Source: Actinospineispora acaciae DSM 45401 (lineage in GTDB: Bacteria; Actinomycetota; Actinomycetes; Mycobacteriales; Pseudonocardiaceae). Taken from it: DNA of 64,000 nucleotides. The notes under the pieces are model-generated. The model made no database searches and had not been told where the DNA came from. It saw only the letters and a program-made list of their open reading frames with translations. Made by a program: the position numbers and the translations under genes. Positions within the stretch are counted from its first letter, which is position 1. Each line of letters opens with the position of its first letter. The DNA is taken from positions 310,001 through 374,000 of the forward strand of contig NZ_JIAI01000001.1 of assembly GCF_000620785.1 (NCBI RefSeq), read 5' to 3'. Below are positions 1 to 8,761 of this stretch, one piece after another.

Positions 1-1297
1 CGACACCCACACGCTCAGCGGGCACACCCCGCGCGAGGTGGTCTCCGCGCTGGCCGGGGCGCCGATCGTGGCGCTGGGCACGAACTGCACGCTCGGCCCG
101 CAGCGCTCGCTGGCCGTGCTGCGCGAGCTGCGCGCGCACACCGACCTGCCGCTCACCGTGCAGCCCAACGCGGGCCTGCCCAGGCGGGTCGCGCCGGCCC
201 GGTTCGAGTACGACATCGACTCCGAGTACTTCGTGCGCTACGTCCGCCAGCTGCTCGACGCGGGCGCGGGCGTGGTCGGCGGCTGCTGCGGCACCACGCC
301 CACCCAGCTGGCGGCGATCGTGGCGGCCACCGAGGAGTATCGGGACCGCCCCGCCGCCGCACGCCCGCCGACCCGGACGCGGCCCGCCGGCCCGCCCACC
401 GCGACCGCCTCCGCGTCCTCGTTCGCCGAGCTGGACAGGTTGGTCGTGGAGCTGACGCCGCCGCCGACCGGGGGAGTGGACGACTCGCTCGCGGTCGCGC
501 GGCGGCTGTGCGACGCCGGGACCAGGCTCATCTCGGTGGCCGCCTCGCGCAGCACCGCCGCCAGGGTGAACCCCGTCGACCTGGCCCTGCACCTGCACCA
601 GCGCCTCGGGGTGGACACCGTGGCCAGCGTGACCACCTGGGACCGCACGATCATGGCGCTGCAGGCCGACCTGCTCGGCGCGCACGCGCTGGGGGTGCGG
701 CGCATCGTCTGCGAGACCGGCACCCCGCCGCTGCTCGGCGACTACCCGCACGTCGACGGTATCTGGGACGTCGACTCCCTCGGCCTGATCGAGCTGCTCG
801 CCGGGCTCAACGACGGCACCGACTACTACGGGCTGCAACTGCCGGCGAAGACGGAGTTCGAGATCGGCGCGCGGATCAACCCGGGCAGCCGGGAACCCGA
901 GCGGGAGGCCGCCGAGGCGCTCCGGAAGGTCTCGGCCGGGGCGCACTTTCTGATCACCCGGCCGGTGTACGCGCGGGCGCACCTGGAGCGGCTGCTGGAG
1001 CTGCTGGGCGAGCACCGGGTGCCGATCCTGGCCGCCGTGCAGCCGCTGACCGGCTTCCCGGAGGCGGAGTTCCTCGCTCACGAGGTGCCCGACGTGCGCA
1101 TTCCACGCGGCACGCTGGCGGCGTTGGACGCGGCGGGGGAGCGGGCGCGCGAGGTCGGCATCGAGCTCGCGGCGGAGCTGGTCGGGCAGATCAGGGGGCT
1201 GGTCAACGGCATCGTGCTGGCGCCGTCGGAGGACCCGGTCGAGACGCTGCGGGCGGTCGCGGCCCTCGGCTTCGACGACCAGGGATCAGGCGGCTGA
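1..1297 (+). CDS. Bifunctional homocysteine S-methyltransferase / methylenetetrahydrofolate reductase, 5' end missing
   Basis: The frame is open from the first bases of the window, so the N-terminus lies outside it. The first part is the C-terminal half of a homocysteine methyltransferase barrel: it carries the zinc-ligand motif GGCCGTTP near base 280. An Ala/Pro/Thr-rich linker follows, then from about base 420 an MTHFR barrel with the family-like segments LVVELTPP, LLGDYP and HFLITRPVY. Fusions of this type (YitJ-like) are known to couple reduction of methylene-THF to methylation of homocysteine, and the product is expected to be cytosolic. The stop overlaps the convergent small gene by 12 bases. 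A MetE-like pseudogene lies close by; whether this fusion replaced it is only inference. Confidence 0.88.
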   Translation, partial: DTHTLSGHTPREVVSALAGAPIVALGTNCTLGPQRSLAVLRELRAHTDLPLTVQPNAGLPRRVAPARFEYDIDSEYFVRYVRQLLDAGAGVVGGCCGTTPTQLAAIVAATEEYRDRPAAARPPTRTRPAGPPTATASASSFAELDRLVVELTPPPTGGVDDSLAVARRLCDAGTRLISVAASRSTAARVNPVDLALHLHQRLGVDTVASVTTWDRTIMALQADLLGAHALGVRRIVCETGTPPLLGDYPHVDGIWDVDSLGLIELLAGLNDGTDYYGLQLPAKTEFEIGARINPGSREPEREAAEALRKVSAGAHFLITRPVYARAHLERLLELLGEHRVPILAAVQPLTGFPEAEFLAHEVPDVRIPRGTLAALDAAGERAREVGIELAAELVGQIRGLVNGIVLAPSEDPVETLRAVAALGFDDQGSGG

Positions 1298-1552
1298 GCC
1301 GGGGTCGGACGCCTCGTGACCAGCGTCGACCAGCGAACGGGCCACCACAGGGCGCAGCGCGGCCGGTAGCGGGGCGGCCGATGCCCGCAGGTGGGCGACG
1401 GCGGCACGCAGCTCGGCCACCTCCTTGCGCAGCGCGTCGATCAACGCCTGGTCGCGGGCCGAGCGCTCGGCCTCGACGGCGTCGGCGATCCGGGTCAGCT
1501 CGCGGAGCACCGGGGCCAGCGGGGTGGACCCGTCACGAACGGCCGATGTCAT
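1286..1552 (-). CDS. Small coiled-coil protein, function unknown
   Basis: This is an 88-residue frame starting at ATG 1552, with a good ribosome site (GGGAGG, 5 bases before the start). The middle (TRIADAVEAERSARDQALID onward) is Ala/Glu/Arg-rich with heptad spacing, so a coiled coil of about 50 residues is likely. No catalytic motif, signal peptide or membrane segment is visible. It converges on and overlaps the end of the methyltransferase/MTHFR gene by 12 bases. The family was not recognised. GC-biased third positions support coding, but the product is hypothetical. Confidence 0.55.
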   Translation of the reverse strand: MTSAVRDGSTPLAPVLRELTRIADAVEAERSARDQALIDALRKEVAELRAAVAHLRASAAPLPAALRPVVARSLVDAGHEASDPGSAA

Positions 1553-1659
1553 CACACCTCCCACAGCACCGCAGGGCGCGACCGACGGTAATGCGGGGTG
1601 AACGCCCGGTGATATGGGCGGCGAGCCAAGACCGACCGGGGTTCGGTTGGTGATCGCCA

Positions 1660-2111
1660 CAACGGGGTGATCGCCGCGCCTTCGCTGAGGCTGCGCAGCA
1701 CCGGTTCGAGCACGTCGGAGAGCGGGACGTCGGAGAGCGGGACGTCGTAGCGGTGCGATGCGGGGTAGCTGCCCCAGCACAGGTGGAGCCTTAATTGCTC
1801 CGATGGAATGCTCCGAGTAGTGCTCTCTATCGCTTCTCGGCGTCGCGGTAGCGCAACGGTCCCTCGCAGGCCGGCATGTTGATGTGCGCGGCGGCCTCCC
1901 GCTGCGCGTCGGTCAGCCCGGCCTGTCCCATCTCGGCCAGGTCGTGGAACCGGCGGGCGCCGGCCTGGCCGCCGAGGCCGTCCAGGCGGTTGCGGACGTA
2001 GTTTCAGAACCCGGGCTTGCCGGCCTCCCCGTCGCTGACGATGTCGATACCCGCGCGCTTCTGCATGGCCACCACGGCGCTCACCCGGATGCGGTCGGTG
2101 CTACGCGGCAT
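1660..2111 (-). pseudogene. Decayed cobalamin-independent methionine synthase (MetE-like) family gene
   Basis: Read on the minus strand, ATG 2111 (overlapping the stop of the upstream hydrolase) opens a frame beginning MPRSTDRI, as in this family. About 35-40 residues of the usual N-terminus, including the THVGSLPR stretch, are then missing. The frame continues KRAGIDIVSDGEAGKPGF and hits an in-frame TGA (2004-2006) where the family has a Ser before NYVRNRL. The frame ends at TAG 1827. Homology resumes in a different frame from about 1800 (EQLRLHLCWGSYPASHRYDV), including a 15-base tandem duplication that repeats PLSDV, and fades near 1660. One internal deletion, one nonsense codon, one frameshift and a lost C-terminus make a functional product very unlikely. 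Confidence 0.75.
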
Positions 2112-2937
2112 GGAACCCATCTTGGTCCGAGGGCAGGGAGCGGAGGAAGTGTTCGAGCGCGGCGTTGAACTCGGCCGGGCGTTCCAGGTTCGGCAGGTGG
2201 CCGGCCCCGTGGACGATCTCCAGGGTGGCGTCGGGCACCCGGTCGGCGATCAGTTCGGCGTCGCTGATCGGGGTGAACTCGTCCTCGCCGCCGACGACGA
2301 CCAGGGTGGGAACGCGGATGTGGGGTAGCAGCTCGACGTAGCTGGGCCGTGCCGACCGGCCGCGCAGCGCGGCGGCCGCGCCCAGCGGTGAGGTGCCGCG
2401 CATCATGTCCAGCACGTGGTCGGCCACCTCGGGCCTGGTCCGGAGGGTGCTCGGGGCCACCATCTTGGGCAGCACCTCGTCGGCGTATCCGCGCAGGCCT
2501 TCTCGGAGCAATCTGGCGGCCATCTCGGAGCGCTCGCGGCGCCCGCTCGGTGACTCCGCCGGTGCGCTGGTGTCCGCCAGCACCAGCGCGCGCACCCGGT
2601 CGGGGAACAGCCGGTAGAACTCCAGCACGACCTGACCGCCCATGGACAGCCCGCCCAGCATCACGCGCCGCAGGCCGAGGTGGTCGAGCAGCCCGGCGAT
2701 GTCCCTGGCGAACGTCTCCAGCCCGGTCACGGCGGGCACCACCGCGCTGCGCCCGTACCCGCGCAGGTCCGGCGTGACCACCCGGCGGCCGGCGCGGGCG
2801 AAGTGCTCGACCTGCGGGCGCCACATGGAGCGGTTGAACGGGTGGCCGTGGATGAGCACGAGCGGATCGCCCGCGCCGACGTCAGTGCAAGTGTCGTCGT
2901 ACTCGATGACGGTTCCCTCGATGACGACCCAGCTCAT
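2101..2937 (-). CDS. Alpha/beta-fold hydrolase
   Basis: The 278-residue product has a typical alpha/beta hydrolase layout: oxyanion region LIHGHPFNRSMW (about residues 29-40), nucleophile elbow GLSMGG with Ser98, a cap region, then the acid segment (VVVGGEDEFTP) and the catalytic His in HGAGHLPNLE near the C-terminus. Length and motifs fit the 3-oxoadipate enol-lactonase/esterase group, but the substrate cannot be told from sequence. ATG 2937 was chosen because the MSWVVIEGTVIEYDD start matches the family and it sits behind the divergent MocR promoter region. Its stop overlaps the start of the MetE-like pseudogene, so the two were probably one operon. MocR regulation is inferred from the shared intergenic region. 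Confidence 0.85.
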   Translation of the reverse strand: MSWVVIEGTVIEYDDTCTDVGAGDPLVLIHGHPFNRSMWRPQVEHFARAGRRVVTPDLRGYGRSAVVPAVTGLETFARDIAGLLDHLGLRRVMLGGLSMGGQVVLEFYRLFPDRVRALVLADTSAPAESPSGRRERSEMAARLLREGLRGYADEVLPKMVAPSTLRTRPEVADHVLDMMRGTSPLGAAAALRGRSARPSYVELLPHIRVPTLVVVGGEDEFTPISDAELIADRVPDATLEIVHGAGHLPNLERPAEFNAALEHFLRSLPSDQDGFHAA

Positions 2938-2983
2938 GGCCGCCCTCCCTCGCTCGACTGGTACATTCGAGGCTAAGCATGAG

Positions 2984-3022
2984 GCAATACCGGTGCAATA
3001 GAAACATTGCTCTCGATACAAT
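2984..3022 (+). promoter_or_regulatory. MocR promoter with helically phased GCAAT operator repeats
   Basis: A consensus-like -10 box TACAAT (3017-3022) lies 12 bases before ATG 3034, with a -35-position TGCAAT (2994-2999) at 17 bases. GCAAT occurs at 2984 and 2995 and its inverse ATTGC at 3006, each step exactly 11 bases, about one helical turn. The last two repeats overlap the -35 and the spacer, as expected for an autoregulatory operator. MocR proteins are known to bind repeated half-sites next to their own divergent target genes. Confidence 0.55.
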
Positions 3023-3033
3023 ATGGTGTAACT

Positions 3034-4377
3034 ATGAGCGACTACCACGAGATCGCGGATGCGCTCGCCGCCGACATCGCCGAGGGCCGGCTGCGTCCGG
3101 GCCAGCGGTTGCCGCCGCAGCGCAGGTTCGCCCGAGGCCGGGGCATCGCGAACTCGACCGCCGCCCGCGTGTACGGCGAGCTGGTCCGGCGCGGGCTGGC
3201 CGTGGGGGAGGTCGGCCGGGGCACGTTCGTCCGCGCCTCCACCGCCACCGCGAGCGGCGGTGCCGCGACCGCCCCCGCCAGGCGGCCCGACGGCAGGGCG
3301 GTCGTCGACCTGGAGCTGAGCTTCCCGGTGCTGCCCGAGCAGGCCCAACTGCTAGCCGACGGCCTCGGCCCGATGCTCGACCCGTCCGCGCTGGCCGACG
3401 GCCTGCGACCGGTGGGTCCGGACGGCATCCCCGCCGCCAGGGAAGCGGCCGCCGCGCTCCTGACCCGAAGCGCCTGGACACCGGACCCGTCACGGCTGCT
3501 GTTCGCCGGCAACGGCCGCCAGGCGATCGCCGCCGCGATCGCCACCTTGCTACCGGCCGGCGGGCGCCTGGGCGTGGAGCCGATGACCTACCCTGTGGTC
3601 AAGGGCATAGCGGCCCGGCTGGGCGTCACGCTCGTGCCCCTCACCATGGACGAGCACGGCCTGGTGCCGTCGTCCCTCGCCGACGCCCCGGTGCGCGCCG
3701 TCTACCTGCAACCGGCCCTGCACAACCCGCTCGGGGCCACCATCCCCGACCAGCGCAGGATCGAGCTGGCCGACGTGCTGCGCCGGCGCGGCCTGTACGC
3801 GATCGAGGACACCGTGTACGGCTTCCTCGGTCCGGACCTCGCCCCGCTGTCCGCCCACGCCCCGGAGCGCACGATCCTGATCGACAGCCTGTCCAAACGC
3901 CTCGCCCCCGGCCTCACGCTGGGCTTCCTCGTCCCACCGCCGGAAATGGTCGACGCCGTCACCGCCGCGCTGCGCTCCGGCACCTGGACCGCCGCCGGGT
4001 TCGTGCTGGCCACGGCGGCGCGCTGGATGGCGGACGGCTCGGTGGCCACGATCGCGGCGGCCAAGCGGGCGGACGCGCTGGCCCGCCAGCAGGTCGCGTC
4101 CGAGCGCCTGGCCGAGTTCGACTTCCGCGCCGACCCGCGCGCCTACCACGGCTGGTGGGAGCTGCCCGACCCGTGGCGGGCGGACACCTTCGTCGCGGCG
4201 GCCGCCCGCCGGGGCATCGCCGTCACCCCCGGCGCCGCGTTCGCCGTCACCCCCGGCCAAGCCCCCAACGCGGTCCGCCTAGCCCTCGCCGCCCCACCAC
4301 TCGACGTCCTCACCACCGCCCTGGACACCCTCGCCTCCCTGGCCAGGCGAAATCCCGACGAACTGGGAGTCGAGTAG
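3034..4377 (+). CDS. MocR-type regulator: GntR winged helix fused to PLP aminotransferase fold
   Basis: Residues 1-70 form a GntR-type winged helix (IADALAADIAEGRLRPGQRL, then RRGLAVGEVGRGTFVR). From about residue 90 a fold-type I aminotransferase domain follows, with YLQPALHNPLGATI, AIEDTVYGF and the PLP-lysine region IDSLSKRLAPGL. About 447 residues is normal for MocR. ATG 3034 was preferred over the GTG-type start at 3007 because the -10 box lies between them. MocR proteins are cytosolic DNA-binding sensors of PLP or amino compounds. Here the obvious target is the divergent hydrolase, with the remains of a MetE-like gene behind it. If that was the regulon, part of it has decayed. Confidence 0.88.
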   Translation: MSDYHEIADALAADIAEGRLRPGQRLPPQRRFARGRGIANSTAARVYGELVRRGLAVGEVGRGTFVRASTATASGGAATAPARRPDGRAVVDLELSFPVLPEQAQLLADGLGPMLDPSALADGLRPVGPDGIPAAREAAAALLTRSAWTPDPSRLLFAGNGRQAIAAAIATLLPAGGRLGVEPMTYPVVKGIAARLGVTLVPLTMDEHGLVPSSLADAPVRAVYLQPALHNPLGATIPDQRRIELADVLRRRGLYAIEDTVYGFLGPDLAPLSAHAPERTILIDSLSKRLAPGLTLGFLVPPPEMVDAVTAALRSGTWTAAGFVLATAARWMADGSVATIAAAKRADALARQQVASERLAEFDFRADPRAYHGWWELPDPWRADTFVAAAARRGIAVTPGAAFAVTPGQAPNAVRLALAAPPLDVLTTALDTLASLARRNPDELGVE

Positions 4378-4388
4378 GCGGCCGCCGT

Positions 4389-5228
4389 TCAGCGGTGCTC
4401 GCTCCAGACCCAACTGGTCCGTTCGTACCGTCGGGTGAAGCCGAGCCGCAGCATGTTGTGCAGCGAGGGGTTGTGCTGGCCGGATGTCTCCGCGCCGGTG
4501 TCGGCGACCACCCAGCGGCAGCCGGCGTCCCGCGCGGCCCGCAACCGGGTGGCCAGCAGCGCCGACTGGGCGCCGCGACCGCGCGCGTCGGGCCGCGTTG
4601 CGCCGCCGAACGTGCCGGCGGTCTCCCCGTGCACATAAAGGCTGCCGACCGCGACGATCCGCTCGCTTTCCCACACCGCGAACTGTTGCCAGTCCGGCGC
4701 GCCCACGAAACCCTCGGCCAGGTCGATCATTTCGTTCGGAGTGGCCAACTCGAACGTTTCCATCATGACCGTCGCCCATTCGCGAGCCTGGTGCGGTTCG
4801 AGCCGACCTACCCGTAGCCCGGAATCCAGCGCCACATCGACCACCGCGGCATCCAGGTCGTACGCGAGCTTGACGAACGTCGGTCCTTCTTCGAGATTGA
4901 GTTGTGCCGCGATCGCCGGCCAGTCCGAGGGCAGCAGATCCGGCGCGATCATGATCGAGCCCGTCGGCACGCTCTGTTCGGCGAAGAACCGGCACACCCG
5001 CGCGATCAGGTCCGCGGTGATCGGTTCGTTGCCGTCGAACCCGCCCGCCCGGTTGAAGAACCGGCTCGGGTCCTCGCGAATCGCCAGCGCCCGCGCCGGC
5101 CCGAGCCGCAGCGAGCCCACGCCGAGCGTGTCCCGTACCGCCGGCGGCGCCGCCGTGGCGAAGGCCGTGTACGCGTCGATCTCGGTCTGCTCGGCCAGGC
5201 CGAGCGACAACACGTTCGTCACCGTCAT
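4389..5228 (-). CDS. GNAT family N-acetyltransferase, two-domain
   Basis: The 279-residue product is longer than a single GNAT domain. The first 150 residues look like a degenerate N-terminal lobe, and the C-terminal half carries the acetyl-CoA motif (GGATRPDARGRGAQSALL, an R-x-x-G-x-A type loop), followed by DTGAETSGQHNPSLHNMLRLGF and a final RRYERTSWVW, the usual last strand of this group. ATG 5228 overlaps the stop of the upstream hydrolase by 4 bases (ATGA), so the genes are translationally coupled and probably act on the same compound. The substrate is unknown; detoxification of an amino compound is one possibility. Confidence 0.82.
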   Translation of the reverse strand: MTVTNVLSLGLAEQTEIDAYTAFATAAPPAVRDTLGVGSLRLGPARALAIREDPSRFFNRAGGFDGNEPITADLIARVCRFFAEQSVPTGSIMIAPDLLPSDWPAIAAQLNLEEGPTFVKLAYDLDAAVVDVALDSGLRVGRLEPHQAREWATVMMETFELATPNEMIDLAEGFVGAPDWQQFAVWESERIVAVGSLYVHGETAGTFGGATRPDARGRGAQSALLATRLRAARDAGCRWVVADTGAETSGQHNPSLHNMLRLGFTRRYERTSWVWSEHR

Positions 5229-6073
5229 CTCCCCCTGCTGATCACGAATGCCACGATGGCCTCGGTGAAGTCGGCGGGCTGCTCGATGTGTCCGAAGTGG
5301 CCGCTGTCGCCCAGCTCGACCAGCCGGGCGTTCGGCATCCGCGCGCTCAGCTGGTACGCGAAGTCGATCGGGCAGCGGAAGTCGTAGCTGCCGCCGATCA
5401 CCAGCGTCGGCACGTCGATCTCGCCGAGCCGGTCCCGCACGTCCCATTCGACCGGCAACCGGTTCGGGTCGTGTCGCACCCCGAGCCGGATCTCCCGGCC
5501 CAACCGCCGCGTCGTCGCGCGGTAGTCGTAGAAGTAGGCGGGCAGGATCGCGGCAAGGAACCGGCAGTACGACTCGTTGTCGGTCCCGGCGGCGGCCGCG
5601 TCCCAGGTCCGGGCCGCCAGCACCGCTTCCGGCCGGCGCGGCCAACGGCGCACGAACACAGCCATCTCCTTGGTGGCCGCCTCGTTCAGCTCGTCGTTCC
5701 ACATCGGCGCCGTGTCGTACAGGATCAGCCCGTCGAGGCGTTGCGGGCTGTCCAGGCCGTACTGCAGCGCGACGAAACCTCCGTGCGAATGGCCGAGAAA
5801 GTATGCGGTCGAAGCGCCGAAATCGTCGAGTACGCCATTTGCGAATTGAACATAGCGGGACATTGAGTAGTCGCCGCCCGGCAGCAGGTCGCTGTCCCCG
5901 GACCCGACCGGATCGAGGTAGATCAGGGTCAGGTGCTCTTCCAGACCGGGCATCCGCAGGTAGTCCGGGCGCACGCCGGGCCCACCGGGATGTACAAGAC
6001 ATACGGGACCCCGACCCGCCACCCGGTATATCTGACGGACGCCGTCGATGACGACGGTGCGCGCCTCGGTCAC
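5225..6073 (-). CDS. Alpha/beta hydrolase, proline iminopeptidase-like
   Basis: The 282-residue protein has an HPGGPG oxyanion loop (residues 28-33), as in prolyl aminopeptidases of family S33, and a nucleophile elbow GHSHGG with Ser96. The acid segment is VPTLVIGGSYDFRCP and the catalytic His sits in LGDSGHFGHIEQP. It is the first gene of a two-gene operon with the GNAT enzyme (ATGA overlap). Its AT content is slightly higher than that of its neighbours. Peptidase, lactonase or esterase activity all fit. Confidence 0.82.
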   Translation of the reverse strand: MTEARTVVIDGVRQIYRVAGRGPVCLVHPGGPGVRPDYLRMPGLEEHLTLIYLDPVGSGDSDLLPGGDYSMSRYVQFANGVLDDFGASTAYFLGHSHGGFVALQYGLDSPQRLDGLILYDTAPMWNDELNEAATKEMAVFVRRWPRRPEAVLAARTWDAAAAGTDNESYCRFLAAILPAYFYDYRATTRRLGREIRLGVRHDPNRLPVEWDVRDRLGEIDVPTLVIGGSYDFRCPIDFAYQLSARMPNARLVELGDSGHFGHIEQPADFTEAIVAFVISRGR

Positions 6074-6181
6074 GGATCACAGCCAACTACGGAAAGCGGG
6101 CGAACACCATGTCCGTCTCGGCATTGCCGCATGCGCTCTCGACATTGCTTTGCCGAGTGCGCGACTTTCGAAACTCGGTAC

Positions 6182-7774
6182 TCAGGAACCGCGAAGAGCG
6201 CGGCGCATGATCTTGCCGGTGGTGGTTCTGGGCAGGTCGTCCACGAACTCGATCTCCCTGGGCACCTCGTGGGCTGCCAGCCGGGCACGGACGTGCGCGC
6301 GGAGCTCGTCGGCAAGCGCCTGGTCACCCCGAACCCCGGGGCGCGGCACCACGAACGCCTTGGGCACCTGGCCTCGGCGGGCGTCCGGGACGCCGATCAC
6401 CGCGGCCATGGCCACCGCCTGGTGGGCGCCGAGGCTGCTCTCGATCTCGCCGGGGCCGATGCGGTAGCCGGCGGAGTTGATCACGTCGTCCTTGCGCGCC
6501 TGGAACCAGACGTAGCCGTCCTCGTCCTGGATGCCCAGGTCGCCGGTGAGCAGCCAGTCGTTGTGGAACTTCTCGGCGGTCGCGGCCGGGTTGCGCCAGT
6601 ACTCCAGCATGGTGCTGGGGTGGTTGCGGTCGATGGCGATCTCGCCGACCTGGCCGGTCACCGGGTTGCCGGCGTCGTCGAGGACGGCGATCACGGTGCC
6701 GGGCAGCGCCCGCCCGAGCGAGCCGGGCCTGATCGGGAACACCGACGCGCAGTTGCCGATCACCGCGTTCAGCTCGGTCTGGCCGTAGCCCTCGTTCACC
6801 GTGCAGTCGAAGAAATCCTCGCTCCACTTCAGCAGCTCGGCGCCGAGGGCCTCGCCGCCCGAGCAGATGGCCCGGTAGGAGAAGTTCCCGCCGGGCAGGC
6901 CGGCCGCGCGGATCATGCGCAGCGCGGTGGCCGGCAGCAGCGTGAGCGTGACCTGGAACTCCCGCATCAGCCACACCGACCGCTCGGCGGTGAACGTCGG
7001 GTCCAGGTCGACCACCACCGGCAGGCCGTAGAACCAGGCCGGCACCAGGATGTCCATGATCCCGGCGATCCAGGCCCAGTCCGCCGGCGACCACAGCACG
7101 TCGTCCGGTTGCGGGTAGAACTCGTAGACGGCCTCGAACGCGGGCAGGTGGCCGAACACGATCCGGTGCGCGTGCAGCGCGCCCTTGGGGTCGCCGGTGG
7201 TGCCGGAGGTGTAGATCAGGAACGCCGGGTCCTCCGCGCGCGTGCGCACCGGGCTGAACTCGGGCGACGCGGCGGCCAGCGCGCGCTCGAACGTCTCGCC
7301 GATGACAAGCAGCGGCACCTCGGCGCCGGCCAGCGCCTCCCGCACCCGTGGCGCGTTCGCCGCCGAGACGATCACGACCTTGGCGCCCGCGTCGCGCAGC
7401 CGGAAGCTCAGCGCGTCCGGGCCGAACAGCGAGGACAGCGGCAGCGCCACGGCGCCCATCCGGAACAGCGCGGTGTAGCAGACGCCGGTCTCGAACGAGG
7501 CCGGGTTCACCACGCCGACGATGTCGCCCCGCCCGATGCCGAGCGTGGCGAGCGCGTTGGCCAGCCGGTTGGACTGCTCGGTGAGCTCGCCGAAGGTGTA
7601 GTCGCGGCTGGAGCGGTCCTGGGCCACCACGGTCAGCGCCCTGGTGCCGGGATCGTGCCGGTCCGCGCAGGCCACGCCGAGGTTGAACTCCTCGGGGACG
7701 TCCAGGGTGGCGAAGTCGACCTGGCTCCACAGCTCCTGGTAGCTGGACGCCGGGCGGAGCATCGGGGCGTGCAT
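6182..7774 (-). CDS. AMP-forming acyl-CoA synthetase (acetyl/medium-chain type)
   Basis: This is a 530-residue ANL superfamily enzyme. The P-loop-like motif FLIYTSGTTGDPKGALHAHR, the GYGQTELN aromatic/acid motif, the TGDLG hinge region and the C-terminal lysine motif PRTTTGKIMRRALR are all intact. The sequence resembles the acetyl-CoA synthetase/ACSM medium-chain branch. It is predicted to activate a short or medium carboxylic acid to its CoA thioester through an acyl-AMP. ATG 7774 was preferred to GTG 7819 because GAGGTG lies correctly before it and the MHAPMLRP start is family-like. It lies 87 bases downstream of the sigma factor gene on the same strand and may be cotranscribed with it. Confidence 0.87.
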   Translation of the reverse strand: MHAPMLRPASSYQELWSQVDFATLDVPEEFNLGVACADRHDPGTRALTVVAQDRSSRDYTFGELTEQSNRLANALATLGIGRGDIVGVVNPASFETGVCYTALFRMGAVALPLSSLFGPDALSFRLRDAGAKVVIVSAANAPRVREALAGAEVPLLVIGETFERALAAASPEFSPVRTRAEDPAFLIYTSGTTGDPKGALHAHRIVFGHLPAFEAVYEFYPQPDDVLWSPADWAWIAGIMDILVPAWFYGLPVVVDLDPTFTAERSVWLMREFQVTLTLLPATALRMIRAAGLPGGNFSYRAICSGGEALGAELLKWSEDFFDCTVNEGYGQTELNAVIGNCASVFPIRPGSLGRALPGTVIAVLDDAGNPVTGQVGEIAIDRNHPSTMLEYWRNPAATAEKFHNDWLLTGDLGIQDEDGYVWFQARKDDVINSAGYRIGPGEIESSLGAHQAVAMAAVIGVPDARRGQVPKAFVVPRPGVRGDQALADELRAHVRARLAAHEVPREIEFVDDLPRTTTGKIMRRALRGS

Positions 7775-7861
7775 GGCGGCACCTCGATCCACGTCGGTGG
7801 GGACCGGTGTTCTGCCCACCAGTGAAACACCGCCGGCCGCGACGCGCTCGCGGACGGACCG

Positions 7862-8734
7862 TCAGGCCAGCTGGGCCACGGCGTAGGCCAGCTTGCCGGG
7901 GTGGACCATGCTGCGCACGGCGGTCACTTGGCCGTCGACGAGCTGTGGGGCGATGATGTCGAGCAGCTGGCCGTCGTTGTGGATCACCAGCGCGGGGGCG
8001 GCGTTCACCTCGGCGACGGTGACGTCGATCCCGGCCGCCCGCGGGTGGCCGGCCAGTCCGGCCAGGTAGCGGGCCACCTTGGCGCGGCCGGTCACCGGGT
8101 TGCGGGCGGCCCCGACCACGCCGCCGCCGTCGGCCCAGGCGACGACGTCCTCGGCGAGCATCCGCTCCAGGCCGGCGAGGTCGCCGTCCAGCGCGGCGGT
8201 GAGGAACCGTCGCACCAGCTCGCGCTGGCGCCCGTCGTCCACCTCGAAGCGGGCGCGGTGCTCGTCCAGGTGCTGGCGGGCGCGGCGGAAGAGCTGGCGG
8301 GAGTGTGCGTCCTCGATGTCCAGGATCTCGGCGATCTGGCCGTGCGTGTACTCGAAGGCGGTGCGCAGGACGAACACCGCCCGCTCCGGCGGGGTGAGCC
8401 GCTCCAGCAGCACCAGCAGCCCCAGCGACACCGACTCGCGCTGCTCGACGGTCTCCAGCGGGCCGAGGGCGCCGGACTCGGTGAGCACCGGCTCGGGCAG
8501 CCACGGGCCGACGTAGCGCTCCCGGCGGGCGCGGGCCGAGGTCAGCCGGTTCAGGCAGAGGTTGGTGACGGCCTTGACCAGCCAGGCCTCCGGCACCCGA
8601 ACCTCGTCGTCGCGGCCGGCCCAGCGCAGGTAGGCGTCCTGCACGGCGTCCTCGGCCTCGGCCGCCTCGCCCAGCAGCCGGTAGGCCAGCCCGAACAGCC
8701 GGGGGCGGGCGGCCTGGAACGGGTCGGCGACCAT
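7862..8734 (-). CDS. sigJ: ECF41-type RNA polymerase sigma factor (SigJ-like) with SnoaL-like extension
   Basis: Region 2 is at residues 1-75 (LFGLAYRLLGEAAEAEDAVQ) and region 4 at about 105-160 (LTPPERAVFVLRTAFEYTHG). The linker has the WLPEP motif typical of ECF41. A C-terminal domain of about 120 residues, with a DGGG segment and a terminal HPGKLA resembling the family's NPDKL, is the SnoaL-like fold. In ECF41 this extension is known to modulate sigma activity in place of an anti-sigma factor. ECF41 genes usually sit beside oxidoreductase/epimerase/carboxymuconolactone decarboxylase targets; here the neighbours are instead PucR (28 bases upstream, same strand) and an acyl-CoA synthetase. 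A perfect inverted repeat CATAC-N5-GTATG (8732-8746) covers the start codon and a possible -10 CATACT, suggesting a leaderless, repressible promoter. Confidence 0.88.
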   Translation of the reverse strand: MVADPFQAARPRLFGLAYRLLGEAAEAEDAVQDAYLRWAGRDDEVRVPEAWLVKAVTNLCLNRLTSARARRERYVGPWLPEPVLTESGALGPLETVEQRESVSLGLLVLLERLTPPERAVFVLRTAFEYTHGQIAEILDIEDAHSRQLFRRARQHLDEHRARFEVDDGRQRELVRRFLTAALDGDLAGLERMLAEDVVAWADGGGVVGAARNPVTGRAKVARYLAGLAGHPRAAGIDVTVAEVNAAPALVIHNDGQLLDIIAPQLVDGQVTAVRSMVHPGKLAYAVAQLA

Positions 8735-8761
8735 ACCGGCAGTATGCCAGCCGCTCCGGGG

